Source of the DNA: Lagopus muta
Lineage: Eukaryota > Chordata > Aves > Galliformes > Phasianidae
Assembly: GCF_023343835.1 (NCBI RefSeq)
Contig: NC_064435.1
Location: forward strand, 67,218,134 to 67,282,133
Reading direction: 5' to 3'
DNA length: 64,000 bases
Part shown: piece after piece, positions 1-13,900 of the stretch
Position numbering within the stretch: the stretch's first letter is position 1
Layout of the letters: every line of letters begins with the position of its first letter
Notes under the pieces: generated by a model
What the model saw: the letters and a program-made list of their open reading frames with translations, nothing else
Told to the model about the DNA's origin: nothing
Database searches by the model: none
Translations under genes and position numbers: made by a program

Positions 1-559
1 CTGTGCAGTGAGATGCCAGCGTGCTTCCCCAGAGCCCCGGTGTCTGGCCGCACTCAGGGCAAGGACGGATGGTTGGGAGCACGAGGAAGCACGACCTGAG
101 TGGGTCTGAACGGCAGTGGCAGGTTTCTTCCATTGGCGGTACCCCACCAAGACTTGCCATTCACAGGAGCAGGGTGGTTGTACAGCTTACTCTGGTATGA
201 GAGAGGCACCCTTGATAGAAGAGCTTTCCTCCTGCCTGGAACCGGTCAGCAGCAGGCACTGAGTGCAGCCTCAGCCCCCCAGGCCCAGCAAGGCCTGGTG
301 AGGAGCTGCTTGGGCTGCTTGCGAGGGACAGCACCCGCTGGTGTCCCCGCAGAAAGTAGCAGGGAATTCTTTTCACTCGTACCATTCCTTTTCAGTCGAT
401 TGTGACGGGAAAGTAGTCAGTAAAGAAATAGAATTAAATGGGTACTGTCGCCTCCTCTTTCCCTGCAAACTGGAGCAACTTTCCGTCTCGCTCGCTGTTG
501 GGTTTGCAGTTTGCCGGCCCGATCAGAGCGCTCTTTTTTAAAGACAACTTTTTGCTGTC
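1..559. other. Intronic or upstream sequence of GRB10, nothing recognised
   Basis: This stretch lies between the unseen N-terminal GRB10 exons to the left and the CpG-rich block to the right. I found no exon with good splice sites and homology. Several short open frames exist on both strands but they overlap each other and match nothing I know. Confidence 0.5.
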
Positions 560-960
560 CGGGCTGACTCCTCCCTCCAGGCTGCAGCGGCCGCGGGGCT
601 TCCCCTTTGGGCTGCCGGAGGGGTGCCCGCAGGGCGGCGGGCGTGAAAGCGAGTTTCCTTTGTAAGTTTTTTGTTGTTGTTGTATGGGAGGGTGTGGGGG
701 GGGGGAGGTGGGGGGGCGGGAATAATTTGGAAGTCTGATAGTGTGTGGGAAACGATTACATCAGTCGGAGGGAGGGCTAGGATTGGTCTGCGCGGTGTGG
801 TTTGATTCACTACCGCAAAGGTTGCGTGTAACCCTTTGAGCGGAGCTCGGCGGGGCCGCTTCGCTCCGCAGCCCGGGCAGGGAGGCGACAGGTGCTGAGC
901 GGGCAGGGCCCGGCCCGGCCCCGAGGCCGGCAGCAGAGCAAACTCTCTGCCAAGAGGCGA
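560..960 (+). promoter_or_regulatory. CpG-rich block, candidate internal GRB10 promoter
   Basis: Base composition changes here to GC-rich with many CpG dinucleotides, for example around 588-640 and 838-930, while the surrounding introns are AT-rich and CpG-poor. It sits directly before a small open exon (973-1017) with a consensus splice donor. A G-run at about 696-718 could form a quadruplex. No TATA box is evident, which is usual for CpG-island promoters. Promoter activity is inferred from composition and position only. Confidence 0.4.
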
Positions 961-972
961 TCGGTGTTTAAA

Positions 973-1017
973 ATGCCATCTTGTTCTTCCGACTGCTGCC
1001 TCTTACGTGCTGCTGAG
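973..1017 (+). CDS. GRB10: Candidate alternative first coding exon of GRB10
   Basis: An ATG with A at -3 opens 15 codons (MPSCSSDCCLLRAAE) and ends exactly at a consensus donor (gtaaga from 1018) in phase 0. The next recognised exon at 1840 also begins in phase 0, so splicing gives AAE joined to DVKVFSEDG without a frameshift. The product would be a GRB10 form that lacks the N-terminal proline-rich region and starts just before the RA domain. The reading frame stays open upstream of the ATG through the CpG-rich block, so this could also be a noncoding or internal exon. I do not recognise the 15 residues from other GRB10 proteins. Transcript evidence would be needed. Confidence 0.35.
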
Positions 1018-1839
1018 GTAAGATTTTCCGTCTCGGATTACCCTCCGGGTTTTTGTTAGGTTTGTCTTCTCCGGCCAGAATGCGGCGTTGGAAGCGGGGA
1101 GTTCCTCTCCAGCGTCAAGCTGCGGGCTGGTGGGGGACATAATTCCACAGCAAGTGTGTCTGTGTCGTGTCTGAGCAGAACAATGCCAAGAGGAGAGCAT
1201 CTGTGTAATCCAGGAGGTGGGGAGAAGGTTCCTGACTTGCTCTTTCTCTCTTTTATTATCTGGGATGTGTGGGTCAGGCAGGTTTGGTTCCGAAGCACTC
1301 GGAATCCAGGATGGAGAAGTCGGGAAAGGAGAGCACTGCGTGTACTGAGCCGCGCGTGGCACTTCCCTGGCACGGCAGCCCAAAGTTAGCAGGGCTCCAC
1401 AAGCCATTTTCTCCCCAGGGTCCTGGCCTGCCACTCCGCCAGCATCCAGAGGCCTCCAACTGCACCGACGGGAGAACAGCAGGTGCCCACCACGTCTGCC
1501 TTCCTGCACCCCAGTGCCCTGCAGGAGCGCTCACTCCCTTCATTTTTCACATTTGCTTTCCTCGCACAGCCTGATAAAGAACCTGCTGCCGGCTTGCTCC
1601 TGTCTATGTGGTCCTATTAACGCTGCTTCATCTTTGTCTGGTGCAGGGAGGCACTGGGGGAGGGGCAGGAGGCCAAGGCCTCGCCACCAGTGCTGCCCAG
1701 TGCCACACGCCCACCCGACGTGCCCCTGCTGCAGCTCCCCCAGCCCAGGCACAACGAGGACTCGCTCCGTCCGGCGGCGGCCGTGCGGTTTGCCTCTTTC
1801 CAGAGCTGCTGATCTGTAAGTGTACCCTTTATGTTGCAG

Positions 1840-1996
1840 GATGTAAAAGTCTTTAGTGAAGATGGAACGAGCAAAGTGGTCGAGATTCTAGCAGACATGA
1901 CAGCCAGGGACCTCTGCCAGCTGCTGGTTTACAAAAGTCATTGTGTGGATGATAACAGCTGGACTCTAGTGGAGCATCACCCTCACCTAGGATTAG
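1840..1996 (+). CDS. GRB10: GRB10 exon: RA domain, first half
   Basis: 157 bases encode 52 residues from DVKVFSEDG to HHPHLGL, then one base of a split Glu codon. This is the ubiquitin-like Ras-association domain. It starts in phase 0 after a ttgcag acceptor and ends in phase 1 before gtaggg. Confidence 0.96.
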
Positions 1997-4900
1997 GTAG
2001 GGAATGGTTAAAGGGGTGGCGTGGTTACCTGGGGACCTGACGGGTGGTTCATGTGAATGCGCTTTCAGCTGGATCGTTTCCTTTCTGCTGCTTTTATTTG
2101 TGACATTAGCTGAAGCCACATACGTGCCTTTGTGTATTGCAATTTGTTGTGTTAAGCCTTTCTCTTGTTTCCCATCTTCTATTTTTATTTTAAAAAATAA
2201 CAGTAACTGCCTAATCCTCACACTAGAGCTCTGTTGCTACCTTGCTGTGTCTGAAGCTATTGCACATAAACAGCTTAGGCAAATTAAGCCTGATCCATGG
2301 AGCTGGTCCTGTGAACAGCTCAGCTCATCACCAGTCAGAGCCCTGGAGAGCACACTCGGTTTCACATGCCCTCAGCAGTGCTTATGGAAGCTGGAGCGGG
2401 GGTGGGGGGGGAGCAGGGGGCTGCCAAACTTGACCTGGGGAAGGAAAAGCAGTGGCACCACCAGGTACATGGGCAGACCCCGGACCAGTGGTGGCATCTG
2501 CTCCCCAGGCAGTATTCTTCACCTGACTGGAATTAAGGTGTCATGGTTACATTTCCAAGAAGGCAGCAAGAAGAAAAACTGTGAGGAGTTAAATAACACC
2601 ACAAATCGGTTTAATTACACTACCCGAAAGAATCTTGTGTTATTCGGTCTTGCTTTTCCTGTTATTTTGTGGCTCTGATGAGTTGCGTGGCTCTGATGCA
2701 CAGTATGCAACTACATATTGTTCAGATGTGCTGTCTAAAATTCTGCCATAGGACAGTGCTTTAGAAAAGCGTAGCATTTGGAGTATTAGTCGATGTGCTT
2801 AATGGTGAGTCTTTTTCTAGAAAATAAAGGAAGACAAACTGTAAGCTGCAGTCAACAGCACTAGGACTGTGACTGCTGTCTGTAGCTAATAGAGTTTTTT
2901 AGTTCTAAAAACGTAATTCAGAATCCTTATGAATAAGAAAGAATTTGCTGGAAATACAGTGCCCCATGTTGACATTGCTTAACATAGGTTCACTGCTCCA
3001 CAGAATAGCACTCGAAAAAAGAAAGAAGAAAAAAAGAAAAAAAAGAAGAGGAATGGTTGGATATTCTGATTATTCAGGGATTTTAATTGAGTATCTCTCC
3101 TAATATATAAATCTGTGAAAAAATTAACAGGAAGCATTTATATGTGGCTGTGGTATACTTTCAGTTTTGAGGACGTAGGATGAGGTGAAGAATTAAGGTA
3201 TAAATTACAGAATCTTTATATCCTTTGCTTCATGTGCCATATGCACACTTGTAACAGCCTTTACAAATGTTGAGTTTTATCAATGCTCATTAAACTACCA
3301 GGCTCCCTTTTGCTATATTCCCTTTCCCATCATTGCTGATTACCAAGGTATTGTGTAAACAGAAGCCTTCTCCTTTGTGACCAACATCCTTCTCCTGCCA
3401 GATTCATTCAATGATGCCACAATTCAGTGTTTGTGACATCACAATAGCTTCCATGGTGACTAATTGTGCTGTCAAACTCTGGTGTGTGACATCTCTGAAT
3501 GAAACGGGCAGGAGGCTGATTAGGAAATCAAAAGCTTCTGTTTACACACAAATAACTTGGTAATTAACAATGATGGGAAAAGAGCAAGATACTTATCAGC
3601 TGCATTTATATACATTAGAGCCTGCCTGTCTCGGGGCTCTCGCTCTCAGCGGAGCACAAAGGCTGTCCCACAGAAGTAGGGGTGTAGGCGATGACGCCAG
3701 CAGCCACCAGACTTTGTCCCCAGGCTCCATAGCTGAAGGCCAGGCAAAGCAGCGCATTGTTTGAGGGCGTGAGGCGAACGTTTCAAGTGTCCAAAAGACA
3801 CGATACAGAATTTACATGTTTAGTGCTTGAAGGGGTGTGGGCAGCGAAGGGGATAGAAATTCATCTTGTGGGGACCTAAGCGTTCATTGCGACATACGCA
3901 ATGAATTTCAAATACCAGCTTCTAGGCGTTCACCCTCTTGTGGTTGCAGTTTGAGTTCTGCTATGTGGCTGCATACTTTCAGGTTCTTGGTGACCTAAGT
4001 GCCTCCCTATGTATGTCAAATACTGTCAGATTAAGGTACTAATCTCCTCACCTCAGGTGAAGATACCAGTAGCTGACCGAAGTTCCATATTTTTCCCTCT
4101 AAAATTAAGATAGCACATCTGATGTAGCAGAAATATGAAGCCATGATGGATAGAAATTTAGCAGTGTGGAAAGAAAAATGTTTTCAGAGCAGCGAGAATC
4201 CTGTGATCTTATGTTTCTATAGAAGATACACTGAGATATCTTTGCTGACTTGGAGCTGCAGGTGGCAATCCAGAAGCCCACCAAAGGAAGCAAATTCCTT
4301 TCATTTAACATCTTTTTCTTGGGCTTGCCTAACATTTGTTTCAAAGAGTTCTGTTTGCAGAACCAGTTCATCTTTTAGTACTGGTCAGACTGAGGACAAG
4401 AGTAAATCTTCAGCGCTACCATGTAGTTATCACTATGGTGATCTTCTAGGTCCCAGTTTTTAAGGAGCCTTCCTCTAACTGGTTACTTTCCACACATACT
4501 CAATTGTCTTCCAAACAACATACAAGCTTGCAAATAGCAGCTGTTGGATTGCACAGATTATTTTTACTTTCACTGGAGGCAATGGTGGCAATCTATCATG
4601 AGACTCGCTTAGATTTGACATGTGTAAATGATTGCTGCTGCACTTTGCAACTAGTATCTATCTAAAATGCTTTGTGGTCAAGATGTAAGCAGTGTGAAAC
4701 TTGGTCATGTTATTACATTTGTATCTGGAAATACATACCTAAGCTCTTCTTAAAATGTGCTGTTCTCCTCGTGCTACTCCAATCTTAACTATCATTAATT
4801 TAGGAATAGGATGAGATATCTGTATTAGAAATTAATAGAAATAATAATGCAGAGTTTCATGCATATATTTTTTGTTTACACGTGCATTGAATTTGATTTG

Positions 4901-7900
4901 CTTTAATGTGAACAAATTAAAAGTGTAACCCACACTGCTTGCTAAAATACAAAAACAGGGTGGGCTTTTTCACACTAATTATGGGACATGCCTGTGTGTT
5001 GTTCAGTATGGAATCTGACTAATGTTCCCACCTTGTGTCAGTTCCACACTTCTGTATATGTCTAGTTGGTAATGGAGGGCAGTTTGGAGGAAAAAAAGAA
5101 GTATGTTCTGTCCCTCTGGCACCTGCTTAGAGGAGACTGAGTCAATGCTATCTGATAAGGAAAGAGGTATTTCTGGTCACTTTTGCTACAATGACACTTG
5201 AAGACAAACTGACCTGTTGAACTTAACAGGCTGACATCTGTGCTTCTGGTTTTGTAGAAGAAAGCTCAAAGCAGGGCTGAAGTTTAGTTGCTGGCATATC
5301 AAATGGCATTCCATACCACTTGTACTAACCTAGTGCAAATTGCCCAGGATTTTCCAAGCGGCCAACCCAGACTAACTTCCTTTCACATACTTGACCTATG
5401 AATGCCAAACTGACAACTGTTCTTCTGTACTGCAGAAGAAAGGAGACATGGTTTGTCCTTGCCTTTAGGCAAGTCTACAGTGTGTTAGGAAAGCAAAGAT
5501 CACAACTTTGTGAGGTAACAGAAGCATCCAGCAGTAAAGCATTTCTTTCCGGGTTCATACTGTGATGAAGATTACTATCAATATAACTTAGCAAATTTTT
5601 GGAGGAAAAAAAAAAACAACAACAATAAAAAAAAACAATGGAAAGACCATCCACCCTCCAAGTCCCATCATTTTCCTCATGGTGTGAAGATAGGAGATTG
5701 ACCTAAGGGGTTTTTGCAAACCATGACAACAGCAATAAATCAGTGGCAATATTTGAAACTTCACCTGTGAAGCCTCTAGATAATGTAGAGGGATTCAGAT
5801 GATGAGGACTCTGGTAGTATGAAATGTCACTAAGTTATATCAGTGGTAGTGTTCCAGTGTACAGTAGTCAAAGAACTGTCCCTAAAAGTGGTGTTGTGGC
5901 TAATGCATTAGGAAGCAGCTCTTAATGTAAAAGCCACCCAATGTGGAAAATTTTCAGTGTTGAAATGTAATCTGTAGCAAAGCTGGACATTGCAAAAGCA
6001 TGGCAAATTCTGCGTTCATCAATGAGATGGTGATGACTGACAGTCTAAGTGCAGATGAAAGACAATGGGATCATTCAGGGAGGAGTTAAATTTTCAAAGA
6101 ACTTGGCGTCATTATGCCAACTCAGATAATTCAAGAGACATTCAAGAACGTGCTGCTTTTTGAGATACCGGTTGCTTTATATCCAGAATATTCCCCAAGT
6201 GAACCTGGGGGGCTGGCTGGCATTTCTAATTGTGAGAATGCAGGATGCAGGAATATGAAGTGGGGAAGGGGCTATCCAAACTTTTTTGGTCAGCCAGTGA
6301 TGTGATTTGGATAGAGCTATGTGAAAGTCACTTTTTGTTTGACCTCACTTTTTATTCCCTATTACATGTGAGAGGAAAGTACTGGCTATGAGACTTTTGA
6401 AGAACGTTACGTATTTTCTTAGAAACTTTTGAAGATTTGCCAAGATAATGATTTCATTTAGTAGTGTACACTTAGGCCAGTTGCCCTCTTTTGAGTTACT
6501 GCTTTCACTGAATTGGATTTGTTAAGCTATCTGATCATGCTTTGATGTGTCATTCTTTTGACCAAAGAAATAGTGGTTATGGGGAGTTACCTTGTAACCA
6601 AATGTAGAGCAGAAAATTGCCCTGTCATGTGTACAAAACATTTGTCTCTGTCAGTATTCTTGTAAAGTAGATCCTGTGACCTTTTTCATAATAAACCCCA
6701 TTGTCTAGCATCTACAATAAAGGCCTGAAGTTCACCTTGAAATGAACTATTTTAATAGAGCGTAGTCAAATAAGACACTGTATTTCCACTATAGTTCAAG
6801 ACCTAACAGTGGCCTTTTCACAATTTTTTCCCCCTTAAATCTTTCCATGTTTCCAGTTCCACAGCAAATAGAAAAAAAACAAGGCAGAGATTAGTGTGTA
6901 TTATTTCAGCTACTGACAGACAGTGAGGCACACTGTTTCTTCTTTTCTCAGAAGTCCATGCTTGTGTAGCCCCAGCAAAAGATATTTTTAACAAACTCTG
7001 CCATGTAACATTAAACTTTGTAATGCTTAAGCCCTAGTTCCTTTAAAACCTCATGACAGTATGATTTGAGAGCTATAAAATGCTTTGTTAACTTCAATAA
7101 AGATAATGGAATTATACTAAGTTGCTTTCACTAATATTCTCTGGAAGTTGATTTTGCTGCTGCTTCTCGTTGGTTGTGTGTTAACATTATGTTCTTTTTC
7201 CACAGAGAGATGCTTGGAAGATCATGAGCTCATAGTTCAAGTTGAGTCCACAATGGGAAGTGAAAGTAAATTTTTGTTCAGGAAGAATTACGCAAAATAT
7301 GAATTTTTCAAAAATCCCATGGTGAGTCTTTCTGCTTCACTGTTTGTACCACAGAGGAGGATGGGTTGCAGTAACAGTGATGGGCACTGCTAGGTCTTAG
7401 AAGATCTATTAAAAAAAGAAAAAAGCACAACAAAACCAAACAGAAATCTTTCCAAAGTAATTGTAAGTGATGTTTATATTCCCTGTATTCTATTCCCAGC
7501 CTAAAAGCCTCCACTGTTTTTCTACGTTGAGGCTTTATATACTTGTTTATATACTTGTTTAAAAATCACCATTGCTGTGTTGGAGTGTGACCAACACAGA
7601 AAAATCTTTATTGATTCAAGAAAAACAAGCAAATTTTCTCATTCTTTCCCAAAGTTCCTTGATTTGATGCAAGTTGATCAAATAGTATACAGTATCAAGT
7701 TTTTAATTTCTGAGAGCAGTACTAAAAAAATCTCTTTGTAACCCCTTGTTATGTACAAGGAATTTACGGTTCTTCATGGTATATATATGTTGAATGTTGT
7801 CTCCCATGTGGCTGTGCCTTACTAGTGTGCTCTGTCTTTGCTACTCGTTGAAACTCACCCTCTCCATGCCCTCATGTTTATCCATGTTAGAAAAGTAAGT

Positions 7901-10900
7901 GGTATATCATAACTGTGTGTAACACTGCTCTTATCATGCCCTTAGAATGATGTAATTTTCAACTGTCTGTAGTGTAGTTGCTTATTTGGGAATTACTTCT
8001 CAGATTTTATCTGAACAGTTAAGTGGGAGCAGGCAAGTGACGTGAACCTAAGTCAGTTGGTGCAGCTCATCTAAACTGCTGAAGGGAGGGCAATCTGAAG
8101 AAGGTTTAGATTAGAACAGATTTTGTGTCAGTCTGGTATTTCTGGTGCCAGAAGCAAAAAGATACCTGAGGTCACATGAAAACTCATTGCAGAAGTTATT
8201 GCAGGTGAGAAATTAATTTCCTTTCTCATGGACAGTCAGGCACAACTGCTGCATCCTCACATATGTTCCTCCACACACATTTGTCATTTCTTAGTGCTTG
8301 CTTTGGAGCTCATGCCTTGATTTACTGCTTGAAGCCTTCTTGCACACAAAATGTTTGTAATTTTGCGCTTCTGTTGAACTTCCCATCTGATAACCAGTGA
8401 ACACCTGAGTGTTCATTGTAAATGTTCACTGTAAAACACATGAATGTTTTACAGAACGTTTGGTATCATAAGAGCTAGCACATAGTTTAATGTGGTGTGC
8501 TTTAATTAATAACAGAGTAGGGGAGTAAGACGCAGAATGCTTGGCATTCAGTCCCAGACTCTTGCAATCTGAGAATAAATCATTCTTTTGGTTTAAGAAT
8601 GCAAACGCTTCCTATCCATTGCATTAGCTATTGCCATATGGCACTGTTTCTTCTCAAAGAAGCTGGTAAATGTTAGCTTTCATAATTCATTGTGCAACCT
8701 ACCTGGCAGAAGAGTGATTTCTCTTCAGTGCTTCTCTTTATGCCTTAAAGACTGAAATCTATATTGCCTGAAGAGTGGTAATGTTTTCAACTAGAACATT
8801 TTTTGTTGTTATTCATTGTGTTGTAGTCATTGTTTTATTTCAGGCATTTCTGCATGTCTTCATGCTTGAAATAATGTTGAAATATTTCAAGACTGATTTA
8901 ACGGAATTGTACTGAATTACATGAGCACTTTTAAAGATGGTAAAAGAAAAGGAGAACTGAAGGAAAAAAATGTAAATCAAGTAATCTATTTAGCAAGGAG
9001 CTGTTTGACTTTTGTGATGTAAAAATTCAGCATGAATGAGATACTGTGAAGAAGGGCTGAAAATTAAAATGTCTGCAGAAGCACCTTGTTTTTGTGTTAG
9101 GCAATATTTGCTTTGTGATGACAGGATGGGGGAGAAGAGAATAGACGCTTACTTTGACATTATTCAAATGTAGCATGTGAAACAGGGAATGTGGCATCAG
9201 TCAGAATCGTTGCACTTGTCCTTTTTAAGTTTTTAGTATTTCATTTCCTAGAACACACAGCTGACTGGTTGTTACAAGAAAAAATAGTGGGCTGTGTTAT
9301 ATCATCCTGAACTGCAAATAGATATAGGGGTAGGTTTTACAAAAGATGGATTGAAAAGTTTGAAGTCCTGAATGTAAACTCATTGTTGAACAACCAACTG
9401 AAAGCATCAACAGTCACACATAAGCCTTGAATGGCAACTCATGTGGAGTGCTCTGATGGGATTGAGCAAGTTTTAGGTTCAGACAGATGCAATGCCAAAG
9501 AACTGTAATTTGGATAAAAGGAGAGTACTATTGAAGGTAAAAGTACTTACTGGAGATTCTGCAGCATTTCCACATGAGATTTCTTTTAATGCATTTTCAT
9601 CCTGTTTGGCTCTGCAAGTTAGAGATATCCTTTTATTTCTCCTGTTCTGCAGGCAAGTGGAGTTACAGAGAGTTTGTGATAGCCTTCCTGGATAGAGAGG
9701 TAAACACTGAAATTCAGTGGCAAAATGTGCAATAAAGAAGAGCTGTTGAGTACACAACCTGCAGGATCACTTCTCCTGTCCCTCCCTAGAAAGTAGAGGC
9801 CTTTAAAGACCCAGAAAGCCCTCAGGAGAAGAGGAAGCATTGGGAAAATGAACTTAGGAAGTACTGTGTACAGGATGTTTAAAAATCCAGATTCTGGCTG
9901 CATGGCCTCATGGCTTACAGCTTTGGTGACCAGAAGGGAGGAAAGAATGGCACTTAAAAGCCCTAGTGTTACTTTGTGTGAAAAGAGATCTCCAAGTTGA
10001 TTTAAGAATGATAGTTTGATAAAATTATGACTGGAACAAAATTTCACTGATTCTATATAAAAGTGTTGAAATATAGTATAACTTACATTTGTTTTCTTGT
10101 GTTTAGAATTTCTTTCCAGAGCAGATGGTTGCCTGGTGCCAACAAACAAATGGCAGTATTCCACAGTCGCAACTTTTGCAGGTACTGGAAGTTATCTGTG
10201 TGCACAAGTTTTTGGAACAGTAGGGGAGAGGTTAGGGGGAAGGGGAGGGGGAATTTAAAGGTCTAGAAATGGCTGGTTGGGGAAAGACTGCTTAGTTAGC
10301 AGGTATTATTAATGTTGGACCTGACAAAGAGCTAACTCATTGGCTTTGAAATGTAAGGTACAAACACAAAGTATTTGTAGCTGTATTCATATGTATTTGT
10401 TCCATGGTTATTGAGCTTTCTCAGGTAAATGCTCTGTGGGTACCCAGAGGCAGCTGCCTCTGTGTATTACTGTCACAAAAGGACTTACTTTCTCTCCTTC
10501 TCTAGTGTTTTTGTGCTAGTAGCTGCTACCCCCCTTGCTGACTTCTGTCAGTAGTTCAGATAGAAGTCCTAGATTATGCTTTGGGTTCCTAATCCTAACA
10601 CACCGAGTATTTTTAAAGTAACCAAAAATATTTTAAAGTAACCAAAGTGCATGCAGATAATTACAGAAAACTAGGTGTATTATTTGCAAAGTTACCCCAC
10701 ATAAAGCTTCCCAGCCCAAATTACAGGTGTGTGTACCCTGTGTGTTGTTAGAGTTCTGTAATCTGGGTGGCAGTGACTTGTATGAGCCCTGATTTTTTAC
10801 TGAAGTTTTGATGTCACTGTACAGTTTCTTGCTTGTTCATGAAGTAGCTGTGGTGCAGTCAGTTAATCTTTGAGGACGATGCAGAAGGGCTACCACCCTG

Positions 10901-13900
10901 ACCTGTAGCTTGTTCACTTAAACTTTACATTTAAGCACGCTATGCTAAACCCTCTGGTCAAATCTTTTTCACTTTAAGTCATTTTCTCAAACAGGAGACA
11001 TTTAACTCACAGGTGTTGAGGCCAAATTAAAACACACTGTTAAATAATACCATATTCAGTGTGTAAGACAGTGGTGCCTGAAAGACTTGAATAACATGTA
11101 CCATGAATAACATGGGGAAATTATGAAGCAGAAGGCTCAAGTATATGAACAAAGTACAAATAACTCTACTGATTTCTGTCATTTTGCACATGTGCAAATT
11201 CACATTGACCACTCAGTAAAACTGAATTTTCCACTCGCTTTTGAACTAGTTTGCTCATTTTGACCTCTAACCACTTTAAAATCTAATAAATAACGGTTCC
11301 ATTTTCACCAAAAAGAGCTTGATGTACTAACATGCATTTTTGGGGGAAACAAAAAGACAGTTTCTGTAATTAAAAATGAAATTCACGTGCAACAAAGTCA
11401 AATGTCCTTGGGTCAACTTTGCACTCGTACTTCTCTAATTAGGACCCAGCTTTTCATGGCGCACTAAATACTTCTAGAGCAGGAACTTCTCCTTCATGTC
11501 GCCACGCAAGTACTTCATGGCCTACTTATTCAGTCTGGGTAATCTGCAGGGACGTGTCCCACACAGAGAGAAAGCACTCTGAATGGGCAAGCACTCTTTC
11601 CAGTGCTTTATCTTGTGGTAATCAGGAACCCAAACTGGTTGGAATAGAAGTGAATACACCTTGGATTCTTCATCAGTGTTAAGTGCGGAATCAAGTTTGC
11701 TTGTTAGGATGAGAAGAAGGACTGATTAAAAGAGCAAGAAATTTTGGAGTTTGGAGTTTTGTGCAATTTCATAGGAAAACTGTACAACACTGTGAAATAG
11801 GAGAGTTGATTCCATGAAGGTTCAGTTAGGTGCCATCCTGGAAAAGAGCTGACTCATGGGGATTAACAGTGCAAGAGAGTTGGGCAGAGAGCATGGATAC
11901 ATACTCTTTAGTTTGTTGTACAACTGTAAAAATAAAGCTTACTTAACGCATTTATATTAAATATCCCTTTGTTTTTAAAAACAAACATGCAACTGTTGTT
12001 CATAATTTCAGTGACTGCTGTAATTTGTTGAAGGTAAACTTCCTGCAATCTAGTAGTCATTAAGCATGTTGCATCCAAGACTACCTCAAACATCGAGTGT
12101 ATGCGCTGGTTTGTTAGTTACACAGAGTATAGCAAAGAAATGAAGCATCATGTCAGAATATCATGTGCAGCTTTAAGAGTTATTATTTCTAGTCTTAACA
12201 ATAGCATTAATAATGGTGGGATCTGTTTTCTCTGATGTTAGGCTTGCTCAGATATACAAAAATCTTGCATCTTAGTTTACTTTTGGTTTTATCTACCTGG
12301 ACTATAGCTTAGCTGCCTTTAGAGAGAATATTGCCTTCCTTTGGTCTCTAATTTCCAGAGCTGGGAAGTAGATTTATACTATAAACAGCAAGACATTTGA
12401 CTGTGCTTTTCTAGTCTGTTAGATAAGATGTTGGGAGGGAAATAAAAAACGAGTAAATTTTAATGCAACTAAAAATTCTAACAAAGGGCAGTGGTTTTTG
12501 GTTTGTTTTCTGTGAGCACTGCCTACCAAATAACACCAAAATACAACATTTCAGAGGTATCTAGACCAACAGGTTTTATGAATTTTTCTTCCTATTACAT
12601 GAATTTATTAAGAGTTTGGCGTTTAAATTACTTACCAAGCTCTCTGTCATTTAAAAATCTAGCCCACTGTAGTAAAGGAACAATCCATCAACTGGCTAAC
12701 CATAGTTAATACTTCCTTCCTTTGACATACGGCAAAAGAAATGATTCCATATGTGGTCCCTCTAATTATGCCAAGAACGTAACTTAAATACTTCTGGATC
12801 TGGAGGTGTAGTATCATTGCTGACATTTATTTTACTGCTCTGAGTTTCTATTTGAGTTATGTACTCTGTTGTCACAGAATCACAGAATTGCAGGGGTTGG
12901 GAGGGGCCTCGGGAAGTGATTGAGTCCAATCCCCGAGGCCTGTCATACGTCTTGCCCTGGGACAGGTGCATGTATGCTGTATGGGACTTTGGTATGGGGA
13001 AGCCTGCAGTAGGCTGTTCCCACTCTGAAACTTTGGATGAAGTTGCAGATTTTGGCCAATGTTTCCAAGTTAGATTAGTTGGCTGAATTGTATGGACGGG
13101 CTATTACTTTCTTTAAATAATGAATATGCTTACTTTAGGTCCTTTCAGGTCAAGCACAAGTAGAATGAGGATGCAGAGAAGGATTTAGTCATAAACCTGA
13201 ATTGACTTTTTACCATACTGTAGATAAACCTGCTGTATAATAAACACTGAGATTCTGCTTCAGAAACATACATTCAGAAACACAAACTTCGTAATTAAGG
13301 CTCCTGCTTCACATCTGCATTCAAACCAGTCCAGCTGTAGCTGCCAGTGGCCGTTGCTGTTCTGTGCCCCTGGCCGTGTTGCCAAATTGCCTCCAGTTGA
13401 AACTGTGTGGAGACTGGATGTCTTGGCACATTTCATGTATCTGTCAAGACATGAGCTATTCTGGATTGGGGAGGGTTTGAACAGTAGTTCATTGGGCTTT
13501 GCATCACTAAGGCTGCTAGTCATGGCACAAAGGAAATGGCAGAAAGTTAGCCAGGTAGATGTGACAGGAGGAGAAGGAATGTCCATCTTGGCTGTAAATC
13601 AGTTAAAACATGTAGGTCAATTTAAGCATATAGTGAAACAATGCCCAAAGTCAGTGAAGTGACTTGCAATTTGCCTGTCTTTTCTGCAAAGAAAAATGTC
13701 GATTTTATGATAAATGCTTAGGACAGTTATCACTTACGTTTTCATCTCCAACAGAACTTTCTAAACTCCAGTAGCTGTCCTGAAATACAAGGTTTCTTGC
13801 ATGTGAAGGAGCTGGGTAGGAAATCATGGAAGAAATTGTATGTGTGTTTGAGGAGATCAGGACTTTATTGTTCTACAAAAGGAACTTCAAAGGTAAGATT

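Noticed and set aside
2004..2678. 224-codon open frame on the plus strand
   Set aside because: It starts right after the RA exon inside the intron, has no recognisable domain and an odd composition, and is most likely a chance frame.
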